This document shows, piece by piece, positions 24,026-32,131 of a stretch of 64,000 nt of DNA. Position 1 is the first letter of the stretch. Each line of letters begins with the position of its first letter. The DNA lies in assembly GCA_039028695.1 (NCBI GenBank), contig JBCCHN010000005.1, forward strand, positions 1 through 64,000. The letters are read 5' to 3'. This stretch comes from JANQKX01 sp039028695 (GTDB lineage: Bacteria > Pseudomonadota > Alphaproteobacteria > Kiloniellales > Kiloniellaceae). Under the pieces are notes generated by a model. It was not told the origin of the DNA. It did not search any database and saw only the letters and a program-made list of their open reading frames with translations. The translations under genes and the position numbers were made by a program.

Positions 24026-26254
24026 TTACGCGGATTTTGCTTTATGATCATGAAACACATGCTCTTCCAGCCCGACTGCCTCCCCATCTGTATGATCGAT
24101 CAACAAAGGCAGAAAAAGCGCAACCTCGGCGCCCTGCTCCGGGCGGCTGCTCAATCTCAGCACGCCGCCAGACTGAATTGCGAATCCATAGGCCATGCTT
24201 AGGCCGAGGCCGCTACCCTCACCCACATTCTTGGTGGTGAAAAAAGGCTCAGTCGCGTGTTCGAGAACACGGTCGTCCATTCCCATTCCCGTATCCGAGA
24301 CAGCGATAACCGCATAGTCCCCCATGGACAAACCAAATTGAGAGGCTCTGCTTCGCTCACTCAGATTTAAAGTCGAGACAGATACCTTTAGCTGACCACC
24401 CTCGGGCATGGCTTGCTTGGCATTTAGGGCGAGGGTCAGCAAGACTTCGCCCAATTGGGTCAAATCCACCCGCACCCAGCAGGGTTCATCGCAGACCTGG
24501 TAGCTCAGGTGAATTGCCTCACCCAGAAGTGGCTTAAGAGACTGAAATATTTCATAGGTATGGTGATTAACTTCGATCTCAGCTGCATCGGGCTTGCGCC
24601 GCCGGGAAAAGATCATCAGACGTTCGGTCAAAATAGCCCCCCGATTGGCAGCTCGTCGAATGGCACTCAATGATCTGCCTAAGGGTTCAGGCAGCTTTCC
24701 GGCACGCTCTTCAAGAATCTCGGTATGGCCCAGAATGACTGCCAATAAATTATTGAAATCGTGGGCCACGCCACCGGTCAATTGTCCGATGGCTTCCATC
24801 TTTTGGGCATAACGAAGCTTTTCGTTCAACGCTTCTCGTTCGGTTATGTCCTCAATCATCAGCAGCCCTAGTGATGCCTTCCAATCCTTGTCTTTAATCA
24901 CACTCGCCGTGATATGGGCACTGAACAACGACCTATCGTTTCTGATAAGCCGCGTTTCGAACTGGGAAATCGTCTCGTCATCGGCGGCGATTTTATCCGA
25001 TAGTTCGGCAAACTGCGCGACATCATCAGCACTCAAGATATCGGACAGGGAAAGGCCCGCCATTTCCCGCGCCCCATAGCCAAGAACTTCACAGGCCCGG
25101 TTGTTAGCCATTAAAAAACGAAGGTCGGGTCCCAGGATCGTCATGCCCAAGGAACCGTGTTCGAACACTCGGCGAAACTTTTCTTCGCTGGCACGCAGGG
25201 CATTTTCAGCAGATTTTCGGTGTGCTACGTCGATGCGGATAGATTCCGCCATCAAATCGAATGATTTGCCTAAATCGCGCAGCTCGCGAGGGGTTATTGC
25301 CGACATTTTCTCAACCCGAGACGACAAATCACCGGTCGCCATCTTGAGTGCTGCGGCCCGAACAGCGAGAACCGGCCGAGTCAAATACCCGGATAGAACC
25401 CACCCCAAAATCGCGGCGACAAAAAAACCGATCGCAATTGTATTGAAAATAAAACGATCGACCGATTCGGCCCGGGCGACCAATTCTTCCATGGGCTGAG
25501 GAATCAAGACACCCCATCCGGTCGCTGGCACAGGCGCATGGGCGCTGATCATCTCTTCTTGCAGCGCCGGCGAATAGAAATTGGTTACACCATTCCTGCG
25601 CTGGGCAATCTGCCGCACGGGCTCCAAGGCCGATAAATCACGTACCTCTTGATGCCATGCCTTTACCGGGTGGGCCAGAACCTTGCCGTTCCGGTCCACG
25701 ATAGTGGCATGCCCCCTCTCGCCAAAAGACACATCTTCGGCCACCTTCAAGAAGTAACCTGTTCCGATGGTTGCCACCACGAGCTTGCCGCTGGCAAATC
25801 GGCTGAGCAAGATCTCCGGACCATCTTTTCCCAACCTAACCGGAGAGAAGCCGCTTCGGTCGTTTCCTGCTTCCTTTATATAGAGCGCAATTTCTTCAAT
25901 AGAGAGAGATGACGGACAAGCCGATTTTGTTCCGGCAAAAAATTCCGTAACCGCACCCGTCTTTGGGTCGACGACACAAATGCTCTTGAAATCTAAGTTG
26001 CTGGCGAATGGCTCCAAGCCCCCAATCTGATTCCCGGCGATTGCGTTATCGGTCATCAGCGCAAAAATCGCCGTCACATCCTCGGCATAGTGAGTAAGCG
26101 AGCTGGCAATGCCTTTTGCCAACAATAAGTTTCTTTCTGCTACGATTTCGATTTCGTTCTGCAGCGCTTTGGACCCTGGCCAGAGCCCGAACAACGCGAT
26201 GGGAACAGCCGTAACCAGAAAAAAAGATGCAAATAGTAGGAATCTGATTCTCAT
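24026..26254 (-). CDS. Membrane sensor histidine kinase (Cache-HAMP-PAS-HisKA-HATPase)
   Basis: 742 residues. TM1 at about 5-25; periplasmic Cache-type sensor 30-260; TM2 269-291; HAMP 292-345; PAS 356-470 ('FRRVFEHGSLGMTILGPDLRFLMANNRACEVLG'); HisKA with phospho-acceptor His498 in 'LTGGVAHDFNNLLAVILGHTEIL'; HATPase_c with N611, G1 'DTGMGM' (654-659) and G2 'GSGLGLSM' (680-687). Such kinases sense a small periplasmic ligand. There is no attached receiver domain, so it needs a separate response regulator; the single-domain regulator at 28447 is a candidate (inference). Faces away from the AAA+ gene. Confidence 0.93.
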   Translation of the reverse strand: MRIRFLLFASFFLVTAVPIALFGLWPGSKALQNEIEIVAERNLLLAKGIASSLTHYAEDVTAIFALMTDNAIAGNQIGGLEPFASNLDFKSICVVDPKTGAVTEFFAGTKSACPSSLSIEEIALYIKEAGNDRSGFSPVRLGKDGPEILLSRFASGKLVVATIGTGYFLKVAEDVSFGERGHATIVDRNGKVLAHPVKAWHQEVRDLSALEPVRQIAQRRNGVTNFYSPALQEEMISAHAPVPATGWGVLIPQPMEELVARAESVDRFIFNTIAIGFFVAAILGWVLSGYLTRPVLAVRAAALKMATGDLSSRVEKMSAITPRELRDLGKSFDLMAESIRIDVAHRKSAENALRASEEKFRRVFEHGSLGMTILGPDLRFLMANNRACEVLGYGAREMAGLSLSDILSADDVAQFAELSDKIAADDETISQFETRLIRNDRSLFSAHITASVIKDKDWKASLGLLMIEDITEREALNEKLRYAQKMEAIGQLTGGVAHDFNNLLAVILGHTEILEERAGKLPEPLGRSLSAIRRAANRGAILTERLMIFSRRRKPDAAEIEVNHHTYEIFQSLKPLLGEAIHLSYQVCDEPCWVRVDLTQLGEVLLTLALNAKQAMPEGGQLKVSVSTLNLSERSRASQFGLSMGDYAVIAVSDTGMGMDDRVLEHATEPFFTTKNVGEGSGLGLSMAYGFAIQSGGVLRLSSRPEQGAEVALFLPLLIDHTDGEAVGLEEHVFHDHKAKSA

Positions 26255-26545
26255 GGGTTTCGATCGGCACTGATAACAGCTGGCAAATCCTGAGCCCTTT
26301 CGGCAAATCTGGGACGAATCACCACCCCGACGCCATTAACAAATCTCTAAGAATGAAGATCTTGCCCCGTTTCGTCGGAATTTCGCGCCTATCAGGCGTG
26401 GACAAGGTAACCAAATTTAAGAGTTAGGAAAAGGGATGGATACATTTTTCAATTCTAAAGCGACCGTTAACCTCGGGACAGTAAAGTGGCCGGATCTATA
26501 CGGAGATGGTCGAAAACTTACACCGGGTCATGGAGTTGGTTGGTC

Positions 26546-28099
26546 ATGGAATTGGGCGAAATCCTCCTTAACAAGAAGTTAGCAAGCAAGGACGATATCG
26601 AAAAAGCGCTTGAGCTACAGCGCTCCAGCGGCGGTCGACTTGGCGATGCCCTGATCGCTTTGCAAGTCATTACCGAAGAACAACTCGCCGGAATCCTAAA
26701 CGAGCCCCCCAAGGCCCCTCGAAATGTAGATGAGACCGGCATCCCATCCGGAGAAATCCGGAATTTGCTCCTTAAAATCATGAGCAACCTGGAATTGCAG
26801 ACGCCGTCTAGAATGGCGGAGGTGATCAAGCTTCCCAATCCCATGGTACAGGTCCTGCTGGAAGAGTGCGTCGCCCTCAAGATGATCGAGGTCTTGGGCA
26901 CCACAGGCGATGGCAACATGATTTCCGAACTGCGGTACAGCTTGACCGCGCTGGGCAAGGAACGAGCCAACGAGGCCATGGAGCAAAACCTCTATGTGGG
27001 ACCGGCTCCAGTGAACTTGGAATCCTATGCCTATCAAATCAGGGCCCAAAAAATTACCAACGAACGGGTCAATCGGGCTCAGGTGCAAACGGCTTTCAAT
27101 GGGCTGGTGATCGCGGATCAGTTTATCGAGAACATCGGACCGGCCATCAACTCGGGCCGCAGCATCTTGCTCTACGGGCCTCCGGGTAACGGTAAAACCA
27201 CCGTGGCCGAGGCCATCGCCGCGATTTTTTGTAATGTGGTCTATATACCCTATTGCGTGCAAATTGACGGTCAAATCATCAAGATCTTCGATCCTTCCAT
27301 TCACGTTGAGATCAAGCAGGAATCCAAAGCTGAAGGCGTTTCGATCCGCCGAGATCACGTTGACCGCCGCTGGGTTCCTTGCCAGCGTCCCGTAGTGATT
27401 ACCGGCGGTGAGCTTACCCTGGAGATGCTGGATTTGAAGTACAACCCCACGGCACGCTTCTATGAGGCACCCCTGCACATCAAGGCGCTGGGTGGCACCT
27501 TCATCATCGACGACTTTGGACGCCAATTGGTAAGCCCGGAAGAGCTCTTGAACCGATGGATCGTCCCCCTTCAAAGCCGTGTGGACTTTCTCAAGCTGCA
27601 TACGGGAAAGAGCTTTGAAATCCCCTTTGACGAATTGATCATTTTTTCCACGAATATGGAGCCGAACGATTTGATGGATCCCGCCTTTCTTCGGCGAATA
27701 CCCTATAAGCTGGAAACCGTCGGGCCGGATTCGGAGCAATTCAGCGAAATTTTCCGCGCGGTCGGAGAAAAGGCCGGGCTGAACGTGGATCAAAAGAGCA
27801 TTGATTTGGTTGTTGAAGCCTTGTCCTCGCGCGGGAATGGCGACCTGGCCTGTTATCAGCCAGGCTTTATCATCGACCAGATCCTTTGTGCTTGTAAGTA
27901 CGAGCATATTCCCCCGGTTATCCGGGATGACCTGATTAATCGCGCCATTGGTAACCTCTTTGCCGAACCCACAACAAAGTGGGATCGGGCCGGCGTCAAA
28001 TCTCAACAAGCGGAAATCGCCAATGCACTGGACTGCGACCTCAATGACGAGGCGGAAAGCGAATTCCCGGAAGCTCCCCGCTCCGCCCATGCAAGCTAG
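26546..28099 (+). CDS. AAA+ ATPase with type II secretion-like N-domain
   Basis: 517 residues from ATG 26546. Residues 1-50 ('LGEILLNKKLASKDDIEKALELQRSSGGRLGDALI' ... 'TEEQLAGIL') match the MshEN/GspE N-terminal helical module that, in MshE, binds c-di-GMP. Residues 65-145 look like a winged-helix ('PNPMVQVLLEECVALKMIEVLG'). The AAA+ core has Walker A 'GPPGNGKTT' (211-219), Walker B 'FIIDDFGRQ' (319-327), sensor-1 N370 and an Arg pair at 383-384. An upstream open frame from 26486 lacks coding character. Substrate unknown; predicted ATPases of this type occur in Alphaproteobacteria and related bacteria. Confidence 0.82.
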   Translation: MELGEILLNKKLASKDDIEKALELQRSSGGRLGDALIALQVITEEQLAGILNEPPKAPRNVDETGIPSGEIRNLLLKIMSNLELQTPSRMAEVIKLPNPMVQVLLEECVALKMIEVLGTTGDGNMISELRYSLTALGKERANEAMEQNLYVGPAPVNLESYAYQIRAQKITNERVNRAQVQTAFNGLVIADQFIENIGPAINSGRSILLYGPPGNGKTTVAEAIAAIFCNVVYIPYCVQIDGQIIKIFDPSIHVEIKQESKAEGVSIRRDHVDRRWVPCQRPVVITGGELTLEMLDLKYNPTARFYEAPLHIKALGGTFIIDDFGRQLVSPEELLNRWIVPLQSRVDFLKLHTGKSFEIPFDELIIFSTNMEPNDLMDPAFLRRIPYKLETVGPDSEQFSEIFRAVGEKAGLNVDQKSIDLVVEALSSRGNGDLACYQPGFIIDQILCACKYEHIPPVIRDDLINRAIGNLFAEPTTKWDRAGVKSQQAEIANALDCDLNDEAESEFPEAPRSAHAS

Positions 28100-28446
28100 C
28101 CAATATACCGGGCCAACGAATTTGGCAGTTTGACAGACAAGCAAAAAGCTCTGCCACCTATGGAGGTATTTTCCAATAAAGTGGAGGGCGATTATTTGGT
28201 TGGCCGACTGTCAAGGGTCGGCTCGTGATCAAGCCATAAAGATCCAGCCCACCAAAACAGCGAAAACCGTAAACCCAAGAATTGAAGCGTCGAAAACTTC
28301 CACCCTTCGCCTCCGTAAGAGATGCGCTTAGCCCGCATCGCGTCGCATACGCAACGCTCTTTAAACAAACACCAAATTTCGATGTCGGTTCCCGATAGGC
28401 TAGAAAGCTTATCTTTAAGGAGTCGTTAAGGTCTGCTGGACATCCC
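28100..28446. other. Intergenic region with a small ORF and hairpin
   Basis: About 350 bases between the AAA+ gene and the response regulator stop. Contains the 24-residue ORF listed separately (28229-28303, minus) and, immediately past its stop, a hairpin GCCGAC/GTCGGC (28203-28222) without a T-run. Nothing else was recognised. Confidence 0.4.
28229..28303 (-). CDS. Putative 24-residue membrane microprotein
   Basis: GTG at 28303 with a strong GGAGG six to seven bases upstream. The frame reads M-EVFDASILGFTVFAVLVGW-IFMA and stops: a two-to-five residue polar head and one hydrophobic helix of about 18 residues, the right size for a single-pass inner-membrane microprotein. A hairpin follows the stop directly. 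It is too short for family recognition. The good ribosome site and the clean transmembrane design are the only support. Confidence 0.4.
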   Translation of the reverse strand: MEVFDASILGFTVFAVLVGWIFMA

Positions 28447-28830
28447 TTAATGTCTAAGGGAAATCTCTTCCAGCAGCTCTTCGATCGCCGCCCTAAGGGC
28501 CAAAAAATCGATAGGTTTTGTCAAGTATCTGGTTGGGCGCAGATCCTCGACCGCATTGATATCCCGAACATCATCCAGAGCGGTCAGGAAAATAAAGGGT
28601 GTTTCGTTGAATTGGGGAAATTTTTCCCGCAAAAGAGTTAACATCTCATAGCCAGACAACCGCGGCATCTTCCGGTCGCAAATCACCAGGGCTGGCTTCC
28701 GCTCGACGATTTGCGTCAAGCCATCGGCACCGTCGCACGCTTCAAGAGCCCCGTATCCCCAAAGAGCAATGAATTCCTTGAGCATAACCCTAAAATCGGG
28801 CTCGTCATCAATACATAGAATTTCCAACAC
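28447..28830 (-). CDS. Single-domain response regulator (CheY-like)
   Basis: 127 residues forming one receiver domain: acidic pair D8-D9, phospho-acceptor D52 ('LVICDRKMPRLSGYEML'), T83 ('IFLTALDD') and K105 ('YLTKPID'). No output domain, so it acts by protein contact or as a phosphorelay carrier. The start is GTG 28830 with GAGGA upstream. It stands alone on the minus strand; the orphan membrane kinase at 24026-26254 lacks its own receiver and may be its partner, an inference from proximity only. Confidence 0.9.
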   Translation of the reverse strand: MLEILCIDDEPDFRVMLKEFIALWGYGALEACDGADGLTQIVERKPALVICDRKMPRLSGYEMLTLLREKFPQFNETPFIFLTALDDVRDINAVEDLRPTRYLTKPIDFLALRAAIEELLEEISLRH

Positions 28831-28893
28831 TCTGGCCCATCCTCACTGTCATTCACCTAGCCATCACCTAACCTTTTTAAGGTAGTGCCATCG

Positions 28894-29058
28894 ATGGCCG
28901 AGACATTTTACTGGTCCGAAGAGCAAATCCTTCTTCTGGAACCGGTTACCTTAAAAGGAACCGGGAAAAAATTGGTTAAGCATCTGGTCTGGTTTGATGA
29001 ACCGATACGGGCTTTTTCAATCAATCGAAAAATTCGGATCTATTGGGTAAAGGCGTAA
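28894..29058 (+). CDS. Possible 54-residue protein
   Basis: ATG 28894 to TAA 29058. The peptide reads MAETFYWSEEQILLLEPVTL and then a basic and aromatic half ('GTGKKLVKHLVWFDEP' ... 'RKIRIYWVKA'), with alternating strands that would suit a small beta fold. AAGG lies about ten bases upstream. It precedes the Tat-exported binding protein on the same strand by 165 bases. Not recognised; could be chance. Confidence 0.3.
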   Translation: MAETFYWSEEQILLLEPVTLKGTGKKLVKHLVWFDEPIRAFSINRKIRIYWVKA

Positions 29059-29223
29059 TGGATGCGGCGGCTGCATCGAACGGCCGATTGCTCCAATTTC
29101 CTCACCTGAAACAATTTTTCCCAAATTCCTGTACCAAGCCAGGCAAGCTGGTGATAAGCTTGGTAAATCGTCGGATCGATCAAGAATAACAACTCACCAT
29201 AACGACCACAGGGAGACTGCCAA

Positions 29224-30816
29224 ATGAGCGAATTTGACGACCTCAAAAAAGGATTATTGTCTGGCGCCATCAAACGGCGCGAGTTTTTGACACGGACCTC
29301 CGCGCTGGGTTTGGCCGCAGCTGCGGCGCCGATACTGGCCCAGCAAGCCCAGGCCATGACGCCGAATAAAGGGGGCCATTTGCGCCTTGGCACTGCCGAA
29401 GGCTCCACCAGTGACGTGTTAGACCCAGCACCGGATTCCAGTGCCTTCATCACCATGTTGTCCTCCACATACCTGAGCCAGCTCACCGAAGTGGATGCGA
29501 ACGGCAACCTCCACCCCCTCTTGGCGGAGTCATTCGAGCCCAATGAAGGGGCAACGGAATGGACCTTCAAGCTGCGCAAGGGTGTGGAATTCCACGACGG
29601 CAAGCCTCTGGTTGCCGAGGATGTGGTGGCGACCCTTAATCATCATCGCGGCGAGGATTCCAAATCCTCCCTCAAGGCCTTCGCCAATCAGATCGAGGAT
29701 ATCAAGAGCAGTGGCGACCACGAGGTCAAAATTATTCTGTCCTCCGGTAATGCCGATTACCCCTTCGTTCTCAGCACCGGCGCCTTTTCCATCCTGCCCA
29801 GCAAGGACGGCAAAGTCCAAGCCACAGCAGGTAACGGCACCGGCCCCTACAGCTTGCAAGAGTTCGATCCCGGCGTCCGGGCCGTGGTTCAAAAGAACCC
29901 CAATTACTTCAAGGACGATGTGGGTCACTTCGAATCAGCCGAGATCAATATCATCGCCGATGCGGCGGCCCGGCAAAATGCCTTGGTCTCCAACGAGGTT
30001 GATTTGATCGACAAGGTTGAGCTCAAGACCGCCCATCTCTTGGCGCAGAACGAAGCCGTCGAGCTGCTCGATGTGACCGGCACCCTGCACTACACCTTCC
30101 CCATGGACACCCGGCAGGCACCGTTTAACGACAACAATGTGCGCTTGGCGCTAAAGTATGCCATCGACCGCCAGGAAATCGTGGACAAGGTCCTAAAAGG
30201 CTATGGAGCGGCCGGTAACGACCATCCCATTTCGCCCGCCAACCGCTACTTCAACACGGAACTCGCGCCGCGCAACTATGATCCCGATAAGGCCAAGTTC
30301 TACTTGAAGGAAGCAGGCCTTGATACCCTAACGGTCGAGCTCAGTGCATCCGAGGCGATCTGGAACGGTGCCATTGATGCGGTCGTTCTTTACCGCGAGC
30401 AGGCAGCCAAGGCCGGTATCGACATCGTGGCCAATCGGGTGCCCAACGACGGCTATTGGTCCAATGTGTGGATGAAACACCCTTGGGCGGCCAGCTATTG
30501 GAGCGGTCGCCCCACCGAAGACTGGATGTTCTCCCAGGGTTACGCCGACGATTCCAGCTGGAACGAAACCTTCTGGAAGAACGACCGCTTCAACATGCTG
30601 TTGCGTGAAGCCCGTGCCGAACTGGACGAGACCAAGCGACGGGACATGTATTGGGAAATGCAGGAGATTGTCCGCGACGACGGTGGCGCGGTTGTGCCGA
30701 TCTTCGCCAATCACCTGATGGCTTATCAGAAGTCCAAGCTGACCCATCCCGAAAAGGTCGCCGGCAACTGGAACCTGGATGGCTACAAGCTCATCGAACG
30801 CTGGTCCATGACCTGA
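29224..30816 (+). CDS. Tat-exported family 5 (peptide-type) ABC solute-binding protein
   Basis: 530 residues, SBP family 5 (DppA/OppA-like). A twin-arginine signal is clear: 'KRREFLTRTSALGLAAAAAP' with R18-R19 and cleavage near AQA44. The mature protein has the family hallmarks 'LSSTYLSQLTEVDANGNLHPLLAESFEPNEGATEWTFKLRKGVEFHDGKPLVAEDVV', 'GTGPYSLQEF' and 'DTRQAPFNDNNVRLALKYAIDRQEIVDKVLKG'. Ligands range from peptides to opines and metal complexes. No permease or ATPase genes adjoin; a strong terminator follows, so it is monocistronic. Good GGGAGA upstream of the ATG. Confidence 0.93.
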   Translation: MSEFDDLKKGLLSGAIKRREFLTRTSALGLAAAAAPILAQQAQAMTPNKGGHLRLGTAEGSTSDVLDPAPDSSAFITMLSSTYLSQLTEVDANGNLHPLLAESFEPNEGATEWTFKLRKGVEFHDGKPLVAEDVVATLNHHRGEDSKSSLKAFANQIEDIKSSGDHEVKIILSSGNADYPFVLSTGAFSILPSKDGKVQATAGNGTGPYSLQEFDPGVRAVVQKNPNYFKDDVGHFESAEINIIADAAARQNALVSNEVDLIDKVELKTAHLLAQNEAVELLDVTGTLHYTFPMDTRQAPFNDNNVRLALKYAIDRQEIVDKVLKGYGAAGNDHPISPANRYFNTELAPRNYDPDKAKFYLKEAGLDTLTVELSASEAIWNGAIDAVVLYREQAAKAGIDIVANRVPNDGYWSNVWMKHPWAASYWSGRPTEDWMFSQGYADDSSWNETFWKNDRFNMLLREARAELDETKRRDMYWEMQEIVRDDGGAVVPIFANHLMAYQKSKLTHPEKVAGNWNLDGYKLIERWSMT

Positions 30817-30838
30817 TTTGCCATGAGATAGCGAGCCA

Positions 30839-30872
30839 GGCCGGCGTCCCCATGGGGCGCCGGCCCTTTTTT
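30839..30872 (+). terminator. Rho-independent terminator after the binding-protein gene
   Basis: GGCCGGCG (30839-30846) pairs with CGCCGGCC (30858-30865), with CCCC/GGGG inside, followed by CTTTTTT. Very stable stem, short loop and T-run; about 23 bases after the stop. Confidence 0.9.
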
Positions 30873-31008
30873 GGGCATTGATTGCCAAAAAGGCGCGACA
30901 TTAGACCGCAGTCACCATGAATTCGGTCAGTGGGCGCTTGAGAGCCGCTTCAACTTAAGTCTATTTTGCTGGCCGAACGCGCCGCCAAACAAATTTAGAG
31001 ATCCATCC

Positions 31009-31554
31009 ATGCCGATAGCCTCCTTCCTCAGAGTTTTCCTCGCGTCCCTGTTGCTATGCGGCACCGCCACAATGAGCCATGCGGGCGACGGCCACGAAAA
31101 GATACAGCTCACCGAGCCCTGGGCGAGAGCCTCGGCGGGCCCAGCCAAAAACGGAGCTGCCTACATTACGATTACAAACCATGGGACCGAAGCTGACCGA
31201 TTGATCGGGCTGCGCAGCGAGGCGGCAGCGCGCAACGAGCTTCACACTCACATCATGGAAAATGACGTGGCCAAGATGCGCCCCGTCGAGGCCATCGAAA
31301 TCCCGGCCGGCGCATCGGTAAAGCTAATGCCGGGCGGCGATCACATCATGTTCATGGGTCTGCACGACTCCCTCAAGGAAGGGGAAAGCGTCACGATCAC
31401 CTTGATCTTTGAAAAGGCGGGCGAAGTTGGCATCCTGGTTCCCATTGCCGGTGTGGGCGCCCAAGCCCCGGAAGGCGGAGGTCACGACCACGATGACCAT
31501 GATCACGACAACCATGATCACGGCGATCACGACCATTCCGATCACTCCAACTAA
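31009..31554 (+). CDS. Periplasmic copper chaperone PCuAC with His-rich tail
   Basis: 181 residues from ATG 31009. Signal peptide cleaved near SHA25; DUF461/PCuAC domain with 'EPWARASAGPAKNGAAYITITNHG' and the copper motif H79-x10-M90-x21-H112-x-M114 ('ELHTHIMENDVAKMRPVEA' ... 'GGDHIMFMGLHD'). PCuAC delivers Cu(I) to cytochrome oxidase CuA. After residue 157 comes a tail of about 24 residues made almost entirely of His, Asp, Gly and Asn, a plausible extra metal-binding arm. An upstream open frame from 30871 has no signal-peptide logic and is rejected. No Sco or oxidase gene nearby. Confidence 0.92.
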   Translation: MPIASFLRVFLASLLLCGTATMSHAGDGHEKIQLTEPWARASAGPAKNGAAYITITNHGTEADRLIGLRSEAAARNELHTHIMENDVAKMRPVEAIEIPAGASVKLMPGGDHIMFMGLHDSLKEGESVTITLIFEKAGEVGILVPIAGVGAQAPEGGGHDHDDHDHDNHDHGDHDHSDHSN

Positions 31555-31602
31555 AGGGGCGCTCTTACCCGCTTTTCGGATATCTCTCTTTTAGACCGTC
31601 GC

Positions 31603-31935
31603 TTACGCTAAGATCAGGTTCGGCTCTTCGCCTTCCAAAACAGGGCGAAGAAAGTGTCGATCATACCTCTTGATGCAAGCTGTTTTAACCGCGAAGTCAT
31701 AGGCGGCCCGACAATCCCGGTCTAAAGCGCTGTCTTGGCGGTACCTTTCATAGTCTGCCAAAGATGGAAACGAGAAGGCGGCAAAGGCCAGATCGTTCGG
31801 CCCCTCGTGGGGTAAAAAATAGCCATGGTGGGTGCCGCCAAACCGTTCGACCAGGGTGATCCAAGCTTTCGCATAAACTTCGAAATCGTCCGCCTTTGTT
31901 GGATCGATCTGATAGGTCAAATGACAAGTGATCAT
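31603..31935 (-). CDS. NIPSNAP family protein
   Basis: 110 residues from ATG 31935, with GGAGGA five bases upstream. 'MITCHLTYQIDPTKADDFEVYAKAWITLVERFGGTHHGYFLPHEGPNDLAFAAFSFPSLADYERYRQDS' has the alpha+beta dimeric barrel pattern and the 'GxHHGYFxPxEGxND' motif of bacterial NIPSNAP proteins. The biochemical function is unknown. Single gene between convergent and divergent neighbours. Confidence 0.85.
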   Translation of the reverse strand: MITCHLTYQIDPTKADDFEVYAKAWITLVERFGGTHHGYFLPHEGPNDLAFAAFSFPSLADYERYRQDSALDRDCRAAYDFAVKTACIKRYDRHFLRPVLEGEEPNLILA

Positions 31936-32131
31936 CGCTTCCTCCATCGAGAAATTGAACTACCATGATGTGATCAGCAATTGGACCCATTCGTCATAAG
32001 TCCGTACCGTCTCTGATTGGAGTTTTTGCGCGCTTCAAGCTTGAGACACTTCACGCCATTCCAAGTGTCGAGAAAAGCCATAGCGGCATCACCCTTTTAT
32101 CGAGCAAGGATAACGACGCCATGCGCCTGCT

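Noticed and set aside
26696..28144. Long antisense open frame (482 codons) opposite the AAA+ gene
   Set aside because: It mirrors the codon periodicity of the real gene on the other strand, has no family features, and the plus-strand frame has clear Walker motifs.
29040..29603. 187-codon minus-strand frame over the start of the Tat-exported binding protein
   Set aside because: Antisense to a well-supported gene with a twin-arginine signal; composition is Ser/Pro/Trp-rich and unlike a protein.
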